Origin: Trissonchulus latispiculum
Lineage: Eukaryota; Nematoda; Enoplea; Enoplida; Ironidae
Assembly (NCBI GenBank): GCA_030248195.1
Contig: JASAND010008444.1
Span: 1-64,000 of the forward strand
Reading direction: 5' to 3'
Length of the DNA stretch: 64,000 nt
Within the stretch, counting starts at the first letter, position 1, and each line of letters begins with the position of its first letter. Positions 19,861 through 31,621 of the stretch are shown here, piece by piece. Both the position numbers and the translations under genes were made by a program. Below the pieces are notes generated by a model that worked only from the letters and a program-made list of their open reading frames with translations, made no database searches and was not told where the DNA came from.

Positions 19861-21007
19861 TAGCTGTAATACAGTAATACGTAACTCAAGCTATCGGGAA
19901 TACGTGAACTGTCATAAAAGTAATCTACGTAAGCATAGCTTATGTAAGCTAGCTCCTCTCCCTGGTCCTCTTCATCAGAGGAGTGGTGCTGAATGGTACT
20001 CCTAGTCGTGGGGACTGAGGTTGTCGTGTCACGATGATATTTAATCCAGATTCGTGCACTATCAGTTCAATAACTGGTCTCATAATTTTAGCTAGGTGAT
20101 CGTCTTTTTGTTCCAGTTTAATTTCCCTCTTTCATTGAGTCATTTCTGGACTGCATCGGAGAGGTCGGCAAGATGAGGTTTCATGAGTAACCAAGGGGTT
20201 AAGCTTTACACTCGGATGGCAGCGGTCCATGCCCAAGAGGGTGAAGTAAAGGATCGCCCACAGTGGCTCCGGGAAATAGTGCCACTTATTGTCAGCGGAG
20301 TACGCCTGAACACAGACAGCTGCGACTCTGGTTCGATTTCAAAGACGGGCTAGTCTTCGATTGGGAGGTACAAAGTCAAATCAAAATACAGTCCAAAACT
20401 GGCGTCAAAGAAACTCATACGCTGTCGATTTGTCAAGAGACGGAGGATCAACACTGAATCAAATGAAGAAATCACTTCAACGTTTCAATATCAGATGGCA
20501 TGGGAATAACACTTGAGAAAGAAAGGGTATAAAATTTTGTTTATTAGTTCAGTTTTATGTTACTGTGTTCGGGTTTCCTATTGCACCGGTAAACTGTGGT
20601 AATCTGTAACTGAAATGCACAGGGTAGCAACAAATCCTGTAACCACTGCACACCAATAACGCGCCTCTCTTCCAGTACAAGACTCTAGGACTGTCTAACA
20701 GAATGCTTCTCTAACGTAGCCTAAATCCTAATGTAATCACTGATCCCGGCTGCAATTGCTGCTTTTATTATGATGCACAATGCACGATGCATAAATGTTA
20801 TCTCGCCTGGTGAACTGCAGAATCAAAGGACACAAAATTCACTTAAAGGGGGAGCGGCGATCGTAAAAACCAGCCTATTCAGGAATCAGACGACCAACAA
20901 TGGACAAGTTTTGCGAAATGTAATTCCTTTTAAACTGAGAATTAGTGAGCTCAGTTGTTATACAGTTTGCAGTACACGAGCAAACTTAGATCATTAATTT
21001 TCCAAGC
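19861..21007. other. Remainder of the inter-repeat segment
   Basis: No confident gene. TACAGTAATACGTAA near 19869 resembles the ACAGTAAT tail at 7807-7830. Frames such as 20263-20457 and 20770-20997 have no recognisable motif. Confidence 0.35.
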
Positions 21008-21219
21008 ACCAAATTAAAATGTTACTGTTTGTTTTTGAAGGCAGTTTAGAAATACTGGGAATTTTATGATCGTCACACTGCTCCCCCTTTACATGAACTG
21101 TATTTGTAGAATAGATTTTTGTATTCATAATAGTCAACCATTCTTTGTTCCAGGTGGTGTCGATAGATCTTCTCCAGGTGTGTCGTAGTTTAGCGTGTTA
21201 GTCGAGGTAGCATTGCTGA
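21008..21219 (+). repeat. Direct repeat A, right copy
   Basis: Matches 18982-19200 from ACCAAATTAAAATGTTACTG through GTATTCATAATAGTCAACC and TTCCAGGTGGTGTCGA to GCATTGCTGAG, with scattered substitutions and small indels. Confidence 0.65.
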
Positions 21220-22030
21220 GTGCAATTTTCCTTTAAAATAGAGAAGACGATATTGTAGTAATTTGTCAGATACTGTAATAACTTGACAAAACTGTCTGTC
21301 AAGAATGATGTACTGTTTGCGTTGCTACTGCCAACTTGAGAATTCTTTGTTGTAAGATTATGCTGTTGGTTAGACCTGGGGCTATTCTGTTAACTTCTAT
21401 ACATTTTGATTAATAATACACAGATGGCCCCGGATAACCCGGATAACACAATCACCACCTTTTGTTCATAACAAACATTAAGACTTTACCCCCAATACTA
21501 CTCTAACCAACTTTCTATTTTCAACCACCACCTCAGTTTTATTTTTACTTTTACCTTAGGTTGTTTTGTGATGTGCTACAAAGAGAGATCATCCCAGTTT
21601 ACAAATGAATGTGTTTTTGTCTAATGAAAAAAGACGTGCATAGTTGCTATAACTATAATTCATTGCTTTTATAATTCCATCAGTCAACTCCTGCAATTAT
21701 ATAACAGTATGCAATGTACGTTTGCAATTGCAAAAATCATTTTGCAGTTATTCAGTGCAAGCAAGAGTACATAGTGCAAGTAATCACAATTCAACGTACA
21801 TTGCAATCGCAATTTCATGCGCTCCTTACATTCAATCAAAAATAGAACAACCCTTTTTAACAGAGTTTTTGGTAAGTGTGTTAACATAGAATTAAAACTG
21901 CGTTTTAGTTATAAAGCAAATGATGTTCTGTTGTAACTTCGGCATCTGACGTGCTCGGAGATATGCAAGAAGCTTACACCAGAAGCCTATGCTTTGATAC
22001 TAATTCAATCGTACCAGAAAGAAAAGACCC
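21220..22030. other. AT-rich spacer, no gene seen
   Basis: No repeat family or exon recognised, apart from loosely repeated GCAATTGCAA-like words at 21690-21820. Confidence 0.35.
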
Positions 22031-22037
22031 TTATATA
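22031..22037 (+). promoter_or_regulatory. Possible TATA box
   Basis: TTATATAATC lies about 45 bp upstream of the ATG of the candidate exon at 22083, with a TCAGACT initiator-like word near 22072. The spacing is plausible but loose, and TATA words are frequent in DNA this AT-rich. Confidence 0.2.
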
Positions 22038-22082
22038 ATCAACCGCGATTCCACCTCCTAACGAACATTCGTCAGACTATGG

Positions 22083-22252
22083 ATGGAAATCAAGCAACAA
22101 TTTTCTACCATTCATTCAAACGTAAATTACTATTCAGCAGGCATGGTGGATTTATATTCACAAAACTCAATCATGGATTCAGATGCAAGCATCTGTCCAG
22201 CTTCCGCTTCCGAACAGCAGTTTTTGACCAAGGAAGCTACACAGGTACAGAT
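22083..22252 (+). CDS. Candidate first coding exon, unknown protein
   Basis: From ATG at 22083 the frame gives MEIKQQFSTIHSNVNYYSAG... and ...FLTKEATQ, rich in S, Q, D and N, then meets a good donor (ACACAG followed by GTACAG) at 22252/22253. Codon use looks more protein-like than the neighbourhood. The composition would suit a disordered N-terminus of a regulatory protein, but no domain is visible and no following exon was found before the MITE at 22914. An overlapping ATG at 22079 opens a different frame. Confidence 0.3.
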
Positions 22253-22913
22253 TTATAAGTCTAAATGATTAATGTGTCAAGTTTAGTAGTTTCACATCGG
22301 TCCAATTTCTAACTATGTTTTAGACATTTGGATTGCTATTTCCGAATTAAACTGGGCTGAGGTTACTAGATAGTCTCCAGTCTGTCCAGGTCCTCTAGCC
22401 AAGTTGGGTTAAAGAAAGTTAAATGCAAACCAATTCCAATTTCAATAAAATCAACAAAATTTCATTAGGAAAGGCAGACAGACTACAGACAATTTGCAGA
22501 TAAAATCAAAGCTCTACAAAACTCAACGAACAGGGGGAATCTATTCACTCAGATATTTATAAGTGTGGTGAAAATTGCGCGCAATCCAAAACAACTTTGG
22601 TTAGATAAACTTCCAGCCGGTTCGATTTTAAAGTCAGTGTGGCTTATGCAATTAAAATTAAAAAAATGTTTTAGTCGCCGGTTAGAAATTTGTAAAAAAT
22701 TTGTAAGAAATTTATAACACTTGTGTCATTTTCTGTCTTCTGCATAAAAAGCAATGAAAGATGCTTGTTTATTTTTAAAATTCAGATTCGAAATAAATTT
22801 AATTTTAAAAAGGATGCTATCAATCAGCGTTTGTTATTCAGGGAAGCTACATTATTTTGCTTTTGATTTCTTGCCACTTTTGTACTAAATATTTTATGTG
22901 GTTGAAAAGATCT

Positions 22914-23670
22914 GGGCCCCGTTTCACGAAGCGCTTATAGCGCTATAAGCTTATAAAAAGTGTTAATTTTACAAACTTATAAGTTTTACCGTTTCGCGAA
23001 AGGCTTGTAAGTTGTGATTTCTTATAAGTTTTATAAGCAGTCAGGACCACTTATAAAACGCTTATAGCAACAATTCTTCAATAATTTCACTTTAATTAAT
23101 AGCATAATATTTAGAGGAAGCGTTTATGCTGAAAATAAAGTAAGTCACTGGTGGCAGAGCGCAAAGGTAATTTCAACCCTTAAATTGAAAACCGTCAGAT
23201 GAATGTTCGACATGAATTGTACATTGAGCCCACACTTTAGTGTGTTTTCTGCGGGTAAAGTGGAAGAAATAGTTAGAACACATAGTCAAGCTATTGAAAA
23301 TATTTATTGTGTACTAGTTATAGTGCTTACTTTTTATTTTTTGTTTTACTTTTCAGAAAAATGCGAGAATGTGTCTGACAAACCGGGGCTCCGTTGCACC
23401 CATGTATATACATTTCGCAATTGTATTGTAGACGTTTTGAACCATTATACAGCAAATAATTTTTAAAAATTACGTAGAAATAGTTAGAAGGGCTTACAAC
23501 ACAGTTGTAAATGGTTATAAGCGCTTATAAGCGCAAAAATTATAAGCGATATATAAGAGTTTTGTGAAACAGTTTACAAGACCTTATAAAGTGCTCATAA
23601 GTCGCATATAAAGTTCCGCTTTTAGACTAATAGTAAGCGACCTTATAAGAATGTTAGTGAATCGGGGACC
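22914..23670. mobile_element. MITE with GTTTCAC termini and CTTATAAG-rich interior
   Basis: Left end GGGCCCCGTTTCACGAAGC; reverse complement of the right end GGTCCCCGATTCACTAAC. About 150 bp at each side is packed with CTTATAAG/CGCTTATAAGCG palindromic words. The centre (about 23100-23470) is ordinary AT-rich DNA with no transposase. GGG-CCCG-TTTCA termini are known from several animal DNA-transposon MITEs. No clear target duplication was found. Confidence 0.65.
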
Positions 23671-26050
23671 TGCTTCTCTGCAACATAGGAATATAAAACG
23701 TGTACGACGTTCTTAGCTGAAGATAAATTGGGGTTACTCAAACAAAACGGTGCAAAATCCGAGAGTCATAGTTACAGTCATTTCCGGCGTTCACAACTTT
23801 CACCTTAATTTTGACGTTCGTTCACTATCAGGCTGAACGTCACAAAATTTGAAAATTGTAAATTTTTCGTAATATTAGCAGATTCGTGTCACTAAGAATT
23901 TACCGAATAACAAGAATGAGATATTGAGCGCATAGTACAGGTTTCGACCTAAAGATTTTGGATTACATGTTTACGACTTACGCTTTCTATTATAAATTTT
24001 CACCAACTAGCTTATATAAGTTTACTTTGCAACAGTTAACGTGCAACGTTTACTTTACTTTCCGGACACTGCTGAAAAGGCAAACTTAGTTCGTTCTCTG
24101 GCTCACTTTAGGTTCCCCCCTCTTCACAGGGATGGGATGAAGTTAAACAGATAAAGTTATAGATAGTTAAGTTATATAGATAAACTGAACAGGCTTCAGA
24201 CTGATCTATTATCTTGATCTTGTCGACTCTGGGGCTCTAGTATCCAACCCTATACCAACTGTCAACAACTAAGCTTCAATTCCTAATGAGCTACTTACTG
24301 AGTACAATTACACTTAAGGGTGTGGTCAATTTTTGGCCGATTTTTCGACAATGGCCGAATTTTCGACCATCTCCGATTTTCTCATTCTCACATCTTTTGT
24401 TGTCCGATTGGTATATTTTCGAGTTTTTAAAATTAAAGTCGGGTCTCCTACGGTTAATGAGTGATTTCATACTTCAGTGAGAATCCTTGACAGAATTTCT
24501 GTGGGAAATGGTTTTGAAAGTTCGTGCCAACTACATGTTTTTAATTTTGTTTAAATTTACAAAATGTTGTAACATTGACTTCAATACTCATACTTGGCTT
24601 CGTTTTGTTTTGGAAGTGAAGCTAGTAAAACGCTTTGTGCTGTGCCGTTGTTTGTACCCAATTCTGGGAGGACTGTTTAGAATCAGAGATCGAGTTCATG
24701 AGAAAGTTTCCATGCTGCCTTACTTTGTCCTTAAGTAAACCAGTTGTACTTGACCAGCAAGTCGTTTTCGTAGATCAAATCGGTTTCAGCAGTATCTTAG
24801 TTGTATTGAGAAAAATAAGAGTTGAGTTGCAGCTCACAATGTGGGCAACTGTAGGCCCACTGAAAGACAATAGGAACAATGTCAGCTGTGGACAACTTCA
24901 AATTAATGTGGGTATGTACTCAAACAGTGAGCCGAGTAAAGAGAGAAGCAAGCCTAACAGTTGTACGTTCAAACTCAGAGTAGATATTCCAAATGTGGGC
25001 TACCGTGGGTTGAATCCAGAACCATTGCAAAATATCTAACCTTGACAAGCTTGGAGCCTATTAGTAAGCCGTCTACTTAGAAAACTACAAAACTTCGTTA
25101 TCTTTGTGCTTGTGTTTACAACTGACAATTCTTCAATGTCATCCTGGTAATAATGAATATGCTCAAAAGACTGTAAGCAGACCAGAAATTCACTGAAAAT
25201 TTGAAAAACGGTCTCATTATTTAATTTTACAAACCAAACAAGAAGCAAGGTAACGAATGTAAACACATACATAAAACTACTTTGATTTCAGAACACTTAG
25301 AAAATTCTCAACTTAAATTTTATATCTGTAGCAACATAACTTTAGTGTATCCAAATCGTGAATCGAACAAAATACAAATAAAATTTACAATGGATGTATT
25401 CAATTTCAGGACAACAAATTGTACGTTGAAAGGTTGAATACTTAGTTTAAACAGAAAAGTGCAGAAACACATGCTATCGAGATGCTCCAATTAAAAAATA
25501 GGATAGCGCCCTAATTAGGACATAAAAAGAAGGATAATATTACGAGTTCAAATTAGACATAAAATGAAGCTAATCTGGCGTTCAAAACAGAATAATTGAT
25601 CAGTGGTTTTATTTAAACTTATTTTAAATTCAAAAGGAGAAACTAGAACTTGAACTAGAACAGTGATCACATTAATCCTCACAAAATAACCATTAATGAA
25701 AGATTTATTAATGAGTCTTGATCATTTCTTCTACCAAATAATAGGACGATAATACAATACAAAACAATGATAATAACAATAAAATATAGATTAAGTAGGA
25801 CGACACACCCTAATCCAATTTTAAAAGGCGTTTCAAGAATGACTGGATCAATTTCTTTACTGATGCATGTCTTTGAATGGTTTATGTTCAGTCAGTGATG
25901 ACGATATTCAGATCGTCTATGATTCGAAGCAAAGAGCTGCCGAATGGTTATATATTTAATAAACATCAAGCTAGATCATTTTCTGCGAACAGTAATAACC
26001 GCTGGAAGAATGTCATGTCTATTGGAATTCAGAGAGCTGTGAGTCTTAGA
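23671..26050. other. AT-rich spacer with unassigned open frames
   Basis: The longest frame is 24635-25039 on the plus strand (134 codons, ending ...VDIPNVGYRGLNPEPLQNI). It lacks a recognised motif and obvious acceptor, so I do not call it a gene. Near 24310-24370 a short TTTTTCGAC/GGCCGA phrase repeats. Nothing else stands out. Confidence 0.35.
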
Positions 26051-26053
26051 ACT

Positions 26054-26225
26054 GACCCCGATCAGGCCCTCGGCAGAGCCCATGGAGGAAGCATGGAGGT
26101 CCACAGGAAAGGCGGTGACCGGGATGTAGTGAGTCCTGGCCCTGGCACCGATCAAGTCCTCGGCGGAGCCCATTGGAAAAGCATGGAGGTTCATGTGGAA
26201 GGTGGTGACTGGGGCGTGAACTGTG
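26054..26225. repeat. Two-copy 90-bp tandem duplication, GC-rich
   Basis: The 26054 unit and the 26144 unit share CCGATCA.G.CCTCGGC.GAGCCCAT, AGCATGGAGGT and GGTGAC. It is open on both strands. On the plus strand it sits in a 156-codon frame (25877-26347). Period 90 keeps the frame, so a repeat-bearing coding exon is possible, but no family is recognised. Confidence 0.5.
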
Positions 26226-27358
26226 GCCATTCAGTGCACAACTCACATGACAGCAGAAACGGTGCAAGCTTCTCCAAAACGATGGAAAAGATGCAGCTAA
26301 TGAAACCCACCGAAGAGTACAATATATTATGCTCTGAATGCTTTTGAAATTTCAAAGTCTATAAAGATGGGAAAATCTATGAAATGACAAAGCCTATGCT
26401 TTTGTCTGATAAAGCAATTGCCGAAGCAAATCTAGCATTTAGCCCAGTAATATCAAGGCAGCATACGGTCTTCGCTGTCCGTATTTGTACTGTCGGACCA
26501 CCCAAGTGGTGTTTCTGGTTTGCTTGTGTAAAATATTCGAATATTGGAATAAATTTTAATGAGATTTATGGTTGAACGTATGTGCAACTCATTTGAATTC
26601 ACCTCCATTTTATGAAGCTATTTCCGATTTCTTCACTTACACGCTTCATTACTGCTTAAACTTGTTGTTTACCTCTAACAATCTTTAGAAATGTCATGAA
26701 ATATTCAACTTCAAATAAAGGTCACGCGCTGTTCGCATACAGAGACGATATACTAAAAAGTTTTCACGAGTTCACTGATAAAAGATTAAAGATTCCACCT
26801 AGAATATAGTGTTGTTTGGTCGCAGTCGTATGCTTGACCAGATTGTAGAAATTGTTTTGATTCCGCTTCAAGTCATAAATATTCGAGTAAAGATGTATAT
26901 AAGTCTCTAGCTCTTATCGTTTTTGAGCAGTAAATTTTTGAAGAATTTTTGCTCGAAAATTGGTTATTTTCGAAACGATCTTGCTGAAAGCAGGTTTTGT
27001 CGAATTGGAGCCAGTGTACAGTATAAGCGTAGACAAGTTTATACTCAAATTAAAGACCATCGAAAGAGGCACAAATTAGGTTGATTAGAGCCCTGTACAC
27101 TGAATGAGTCTGAAGTTCTGGTCGAATAACTGATTTTGTCAAATTACTGCCAAAATTTTTTGATCGAAGATTGCTCCATAACCAATCAAGGTACAAGCCC
27201 TACCGCCGTCTGGGACAAGGGGAAACGAAAAAATGGCCAAGGGGAAGAAAATTTTTGTACGAGGTACAAGTATATTTGTTATTAACTATTTCACATTTTT
27301 CTCATTACTATGTATACTATAACCGATGAATGTCATTGTCTGTTTATCATTGTTGCAG
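26226..27358. other. Spacer upstream of the JmjC locus
   Basis: AT-rich. About 27188-27270 (CAAGGTACAAGCCCTACC... then GGGACAAGGGG) is the reverse complement of part of the G-rich repeat near 45480-45570. The earlier exons of the KDM4-like gene, including the JmjN start, should lie here or further upstream, but I could not find them. Confidence 0.35.
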
Positions 27359-28460
27359 ATTCACTGGACTTCCGTTGCACTGGATTTTCCGGGATGGTGT
27401 GGATCACATGGTAGCGGTTGATAGCTACGAAATGGATCACCTTCAGGCCTGGAATATTGTCAGTGGGAGTCAAGCTGGTAGCTAGAATTCTCCCTATTGA
27501 GCCTTTCCATATTTCGATTAAACAATTAATATTACGTGAATTTGTTTGTTTTATCCATGTCTGCATGTGCTTTTCTCTTTTACAGGTTAGTATATTAACG
27601 ACATCAGCGACTCTCTTGGCTACATTAGACGAGGCCTTAGTGTGCGAGTTCCATTTAAAGAGGGACATCTTATGGCCAAACACAGTCACATAAGTGAGGT
27701 AACTTCCCCTCTCTTCTATTACGAAGGAGTGGGAAGTGGCTTCGGAGGTCATTTTGAGGATGCTAGACTGGCCAGTATCAATTACTGCTGGGGAACTGAA
27801 GACGGAGGTAACTGCTATTCCTCTTAGCGCACTAGTTTTGGCACTTTAAGTTCGTTTATCTGCCCTGGTACCTCTCTTGTCATCGCATTTGTCTGTCCGA
27901 CACCGTTTTGTACACCTCTTATCGCACATTGACACTTTCTTCACTTTTCTTATCTGTCTGGCACCGCTGCACGTCATCACTTTTGCATAGTACTTATTTT
28001 GTTATGTTTGTTTATTTAGTTATACATTTATTTATCACCAGGGAAGGAGTGGATTTTCGTTCCCTTCCCCGCCGACCATGCTAAGTTTGAAGATTTGGCA
28101 CCAGAGTGTCCAAACTTCTTCTGGTATCATCGGGAACTCCGACCACAGAGGAGTATCTGGACCATCACTGCATCGCTGGCTATGGTGTGCACTGGGGATC
28201 ACGCAACCTAGTGGTAACGTTTCCTCTAGACCTGTATTTTAGGAGGAATACCCAACCCAATTGCCACGAGGCCATCAACTGTCTGTGTCCAGAAAACATG
28301 GGGATCACAGAAGCCATGAAGAAGTGGATGTCCCCTCGAGTGCACAAAGGTTGTGTGACCTGTTAAAAGGACAAGAAGCACAGACCAACCATTAAATTGG
28401 CGAAAGAAAAACTTAAAAATTTAGACAACCCGCTTCAGTGGCTAACTATCTTGTACAATG
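27359..28460 (+). pseudogene. KDM4/JMJD2-like JmjC demethylase, decayed, introns retained
   Basis: Exon a, 27359-27458 (acceptor TTGCAG, donor GTCAGT): ...DHLQAWNI, like the WNI at the start of KDM4 JmjC. Exon b, 27591-27807 (acceptor TTAG, donor GTAACT): ...EVTSPLFYYEG...GGHFEDARLASINY, matching the TPYLYFG..HxED..L.SINY block with the first iron ligands H and E kept. Exon c from 28042: KEWIFVPFPADHAKFEDL...CPNFFWYHR. The phases agree (0, then 1). A frameshift at about 28128-28145 moves the match to EEYLDHH...LVVTFPLDLYFRRN...NCHEAIN, where the third iron ligand (H in KDM4) is Y. KWM...CVTC follows, resembling the C-x-C zinc ligands. An in-frame TAA (28364-28366) interrupts, and coding-like sequence (KDKKHRPTIKLAKEKL) continues in the same frame. 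Family members demethylate histone H3 lysines in the nucleus; this copy should not. As introns remain, it is a decayed gene rather than a retrocopy, or partly an assembly error. Confidence 0.7.
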
Positions 28461-28601
28461 GACCCCAATTTACAGTAAATGTTCACTCATTTTTTATAAA
28501 ATTCATCACAAGCTAAATTTTAATTTCTTCTTATTAACTGGAAATGTAGCAGAATTGAATTTTCGTTCACTGCCTCAATTCATAGTATCTTACCCTTATA
28601 C

Positions 28602-29340
28602 TTGTAATGGGTTGACCCATCTGAATTCATATGTTTTGCATGTAAATTGCTTGGCGCGGAGGATTTCCGTCCTATCTTCAACACATGTCCCTGTTACGCA
28701 GGATTTTTTGCCCAACAATTTTTCTACGATTTTGCAATTTTTACAGCGTCATTACAGTCAATTTAGTTCATTTTCAACGCCCTGTAAATTGTTTTGCAAA
28801 CGATCACTCTCTGCCTTTTCTCATATTACCGAAACTCGGGCGTTATTTGCCTGTCACTTGATTGGCAGAGGTTTAACAGATCAATAAATAGCTAAAACGG
28901 ATGTTACAATTTTCGTGTGCAAAGACTGATTTTGCGCTTGCACTGTATTTATTTCAGTAGTGTTTGCTTTGCTGCAGAATTTAGATAAAATATATTGTTT
29001 AAAATAAACATATATAATATAGATAAATGACAACCTTCTCTCTCGTGGTTTACTAGATAAAATCGCTATAGTCAGAGTAGTGTAGTGGCTTGGCACTGTT
29101 CCGGACACAGATCGAATTCTTCTTCCGGTATAATTTTAGTTTCACAATGGGCAGTGGCAAAAGGCAATAAAATACATCCATTCTTTGGTCTCAGAAACGG
29201 CGAATGTCGGAAGTTGAAACTAGTCAAAAGCTAACGTCACCGTACACGAGAACAGTATGATGAAAACAAACAAAACGTTGAACAACACATAAATTCCAAA
29301 CTCTAAGGCGGTATTATTCCCCTTTTAAGGGGTAACTTGT
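28602..29340 (+). mobile_element. Dispersed repeat D, long copy
   Basis: Left portion TTGTAATGGGTTGACCCATC...GGCGCGGAGGA.TTCCG...TTTTTTGCCCAA and right end CATTCCCCTTTTAAGGG-like (about 29312-29335). Both parts recur in the same order at 45026-45235, where about 500 bp of interior is absent. This relationship suggests a mobile element and an internally deleted derivative. A frame of 149 codons (28438-28887) overlaps it without a recognisable domain. Confidence 0.55.
29071..29121 (+). repeat. tRNA-like pol III promoter (SINE candidate)
   Basis: AGTGTAGTGGCTTGGCAC resembles a tRNA A box and GATCGAATTC a B box, about 30 bp apart. There is no complete cloverleaf, so a tRNA-derived SINE or relic is more likely than a tRNA gene. 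Confidence 0.3.
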
Positions 29341-29627
29341 TTTTATTTTTTAGATCACATTTACTAAGATCCGATTGGTCCAGAGAACAACAGACAATGA
29401 CAATACAGACAAATTCTTTTATCGTGTATGTGTAAACTTTTAAATATACATTCATAATTGATGCTAATTCATAAGAAGATTGCTTACTACGGAATTAATA
29501 GTAAACGGTGCTCAATGAAGTTAAAACAGCTCCAGACTAGCATAATTATTGTCCCAAGCTTTTCATTGCACTTGTTTTATCACCCAAACTACTGTCAACT
29601 TTAACTAATTATTGCTAAACTAACTAC

Positions 29628-29657
29628 TTAAGGGGGCGCTTGCATTATCGGGATTAT
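29628..29657 (+). repeat. 30-bp exact dispersed motif beginning TTAAGGGGGCGC
   Basis: Thirty bases from TTAAGGGGGCGCTTGCATTA are identical to 42804-42833 in the same orientation. TTAA followed by a G-rich end looks like the edge of a piggyBac-type element, but no opposite end was found at either site. Confidence 0.45.
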
Positions 29658-29875
29658 AGATATAAAATTTAGACCGATAGCTCAGTTTTAAAGAAATCCC
29701 AACTAAACCTACTTCGGTTGGCGGAGCATCTTTGACGAAATTTCGGCAACGGAGACCACGTCTTGGCTAGCTACCGGTATGGCTTAAACTTTCGAAACTT
29801 TATTAAAGCTGCAAACGACAACGTCGAATGCACTAGGTGAAAGAGCATAGAAAGCTCGTTACAGCGATGTTCATA

Positions 29876-30603
29876 AAGGCCGGTTCACACGATCAAATTT
29901 TCGTCAAATAAATTTGATCAAATTTGACCAAACTTGTAATTTGACCAAATTTGATGGTTTGAACAGGCATCAAATTCCATCAAATTCTGTCAAATTTGCC
30001 ATCAAATTGCTGTCAAACCATCAAATTGGTTTGGTCAGTGCGCAAAAACCATCAAATATTTGACGGCTTGTCCAATGACATTTTAGCGAGTGGATCACGT
30101 GCCCCTATATCTATTTGAAACATATAGCCTTTTTTCCTTCACACATGCAGTTTCTCTAGGGTCTTTCAACACAATGTGCAAAATCACAGGACTGTAATAG
30201 CATACACTTCCATTAAATATACTTTGAATTTAATTTAACTGAATAAATAATTTTAAATTTTGCCAGATGTTCAAAAAAATTAATGAAATATTTTATATTT
30301 AAAAACCGCGAATGAAAAGTTTTTGAAACTGTAAATTGTTTTAGATCTTTTTACCAATCTCTGACCTGAGGGCATTTAGGTTTGGGTTCAGAATCACATT
30401 GAGATAGAAAAACGGTAGTTTGCACTTTTGACTGATCAGTTTCTACGCGCGCAAATTAAAACTGGCGCCCAATTTGATCAAAATTTGGTCAAATTATTTG
30501 ATGCAATTTTGACAGTTTAAACAGGCAATTTGAGCAAATATTTTGCTGTCAAAAAATTTGATCAAATTTATTTGACGAGAATTTGATCGTGTGAACCGGC
30601 CTT
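29876..30603. mobile_element. TIR MITE, AAGGCCGGTTCACACGATC ends
   Basis: AAGGCCGGTTCACACGATC at 29876 and its reverse complement ending at 30603. Terminal inverted repeats continue as AAATT.TCGTCAAATAAATTTG. Subterminal regions are rich in TTTGATCAAATTTG words. The centre is AT-rich non-coding DNA. A different element at 42013-42359 has the similar terminus AAGGCCAGTTCACACTAGG. Confidence 0.75.
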
Positions 30604-31458
30604 AACTCTCCTGTACGTGGTTGCAGTCAAAAGTTGCAGGCGGTTGAATATATGACAAAGTTACGTTTACCATAGAAATTATATAAAGAAATTTATAAAG
30701 TTTATAAAATTTTGAAAGTGCAAATTTCGTTGGTGAAAATTTGGAATTTGTATATTTTTAGATTTCTTTGGCCTTTTGTAAGAGAATTAAATATCTGGAT
30801 GTGACAATAGTCCGGTTCCAACGGTTTTCATATTTTAAATTTAATTTTTAAACTATTGTGGTCTTCGTAATTAGCACAAATAATAAATTCAAAAACTAAA
30901 ACTTCATGATTTGGAATTTTTCAAATTTTTTAAATTTACTAATTTTGGTGATTATAATTTAAGCTTAAATTGAATTAATACCAAGTTCTGCGATTGAAAC
31001 TGAATATTCCAACATTAAAATTTTATTTCTAAGCAAAATATTGTGAAACTATAACTAACTTAATTTGTGGTCTCATTTGACATATATATTCTTTAGCTTA
31101 AATTATCATCACCAAAAAGTTATTTCTGCTAATCACGAATACCACAATAGCTTGAAAATTAAAATATGAATAACTGTGGAGCCGGACTATTTTCAAATCA
31201 AGAAATTTTATTTTTCTTGCAAACTACCAAACAAATCTAAAATTAAAATAATAATTTCCATATTTTCATCAACAAAATTTGCACTTTCAAAATTTTAAAA
31301 TTTTAAGAATTTCAAATCTGGATATATATTTTATCTTCTGTAATTTTCGACCTTCAATCTCAGTTTTGTATCAATCTTAATATTGACGTTGTTAAATAAT
31401 ATTTTTGCATGAACTAATGTTTGAAATGAAGAAAATTACTCAGAATTGCCGATATTTC
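30604..31458. other. AT-rich spacer, no gene seen
   Basis: Very AT-rich. Parts of 30690-30760 and 31200-31310 look loosely inverted (AAATTTCTTTGG, GCAAATTT), possibly an old MITE. No coding frame. Confidence 0.3.
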
Positions 31459-31621
31459 CATATGGGGCAAAAGATCTTTGTCCTATGTACACATGGGGCA
31501 AAGATGTTGGCCCATATGCATATGGGGCAAAATCTCTTGCCCCATATGCATATGGGGCAAAGAACTTGCTCCATAAGCATATGGGGCAAAATCTCTTGCC
31601 CCATATGCATATGGGGCAATT
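31459..31621. repeat. Palindromic minisatellite CATATGGGGCAA
   Basis: About five units of roughly 37 bp, each with CATATGGGGCAA and TTGCCCCATATG, so adjacent units can pair as hairpins. Both strands stay open through it (HMHMGQ / YAYGA-type translations), which is an array artefact. Confidence 0.75.

Noticed and set aside
24635..25039. Plus-strand 134-codon frame as a gene
   Set aside because: No recognised domain, no clear acceptor or downstream exon; kept only as a note in the spacer entry.
27333..27752. Minus-strand 139-codon frame
   Set aside because: It is antisense to the JmjC exons, which show clear family motifs on the plus strand.
31459..31621. CRISPR-like array
   Set aside because: The repeats are palindromic and contiguous, with no unique spacers of constant size, and the genome is eukaryotic.
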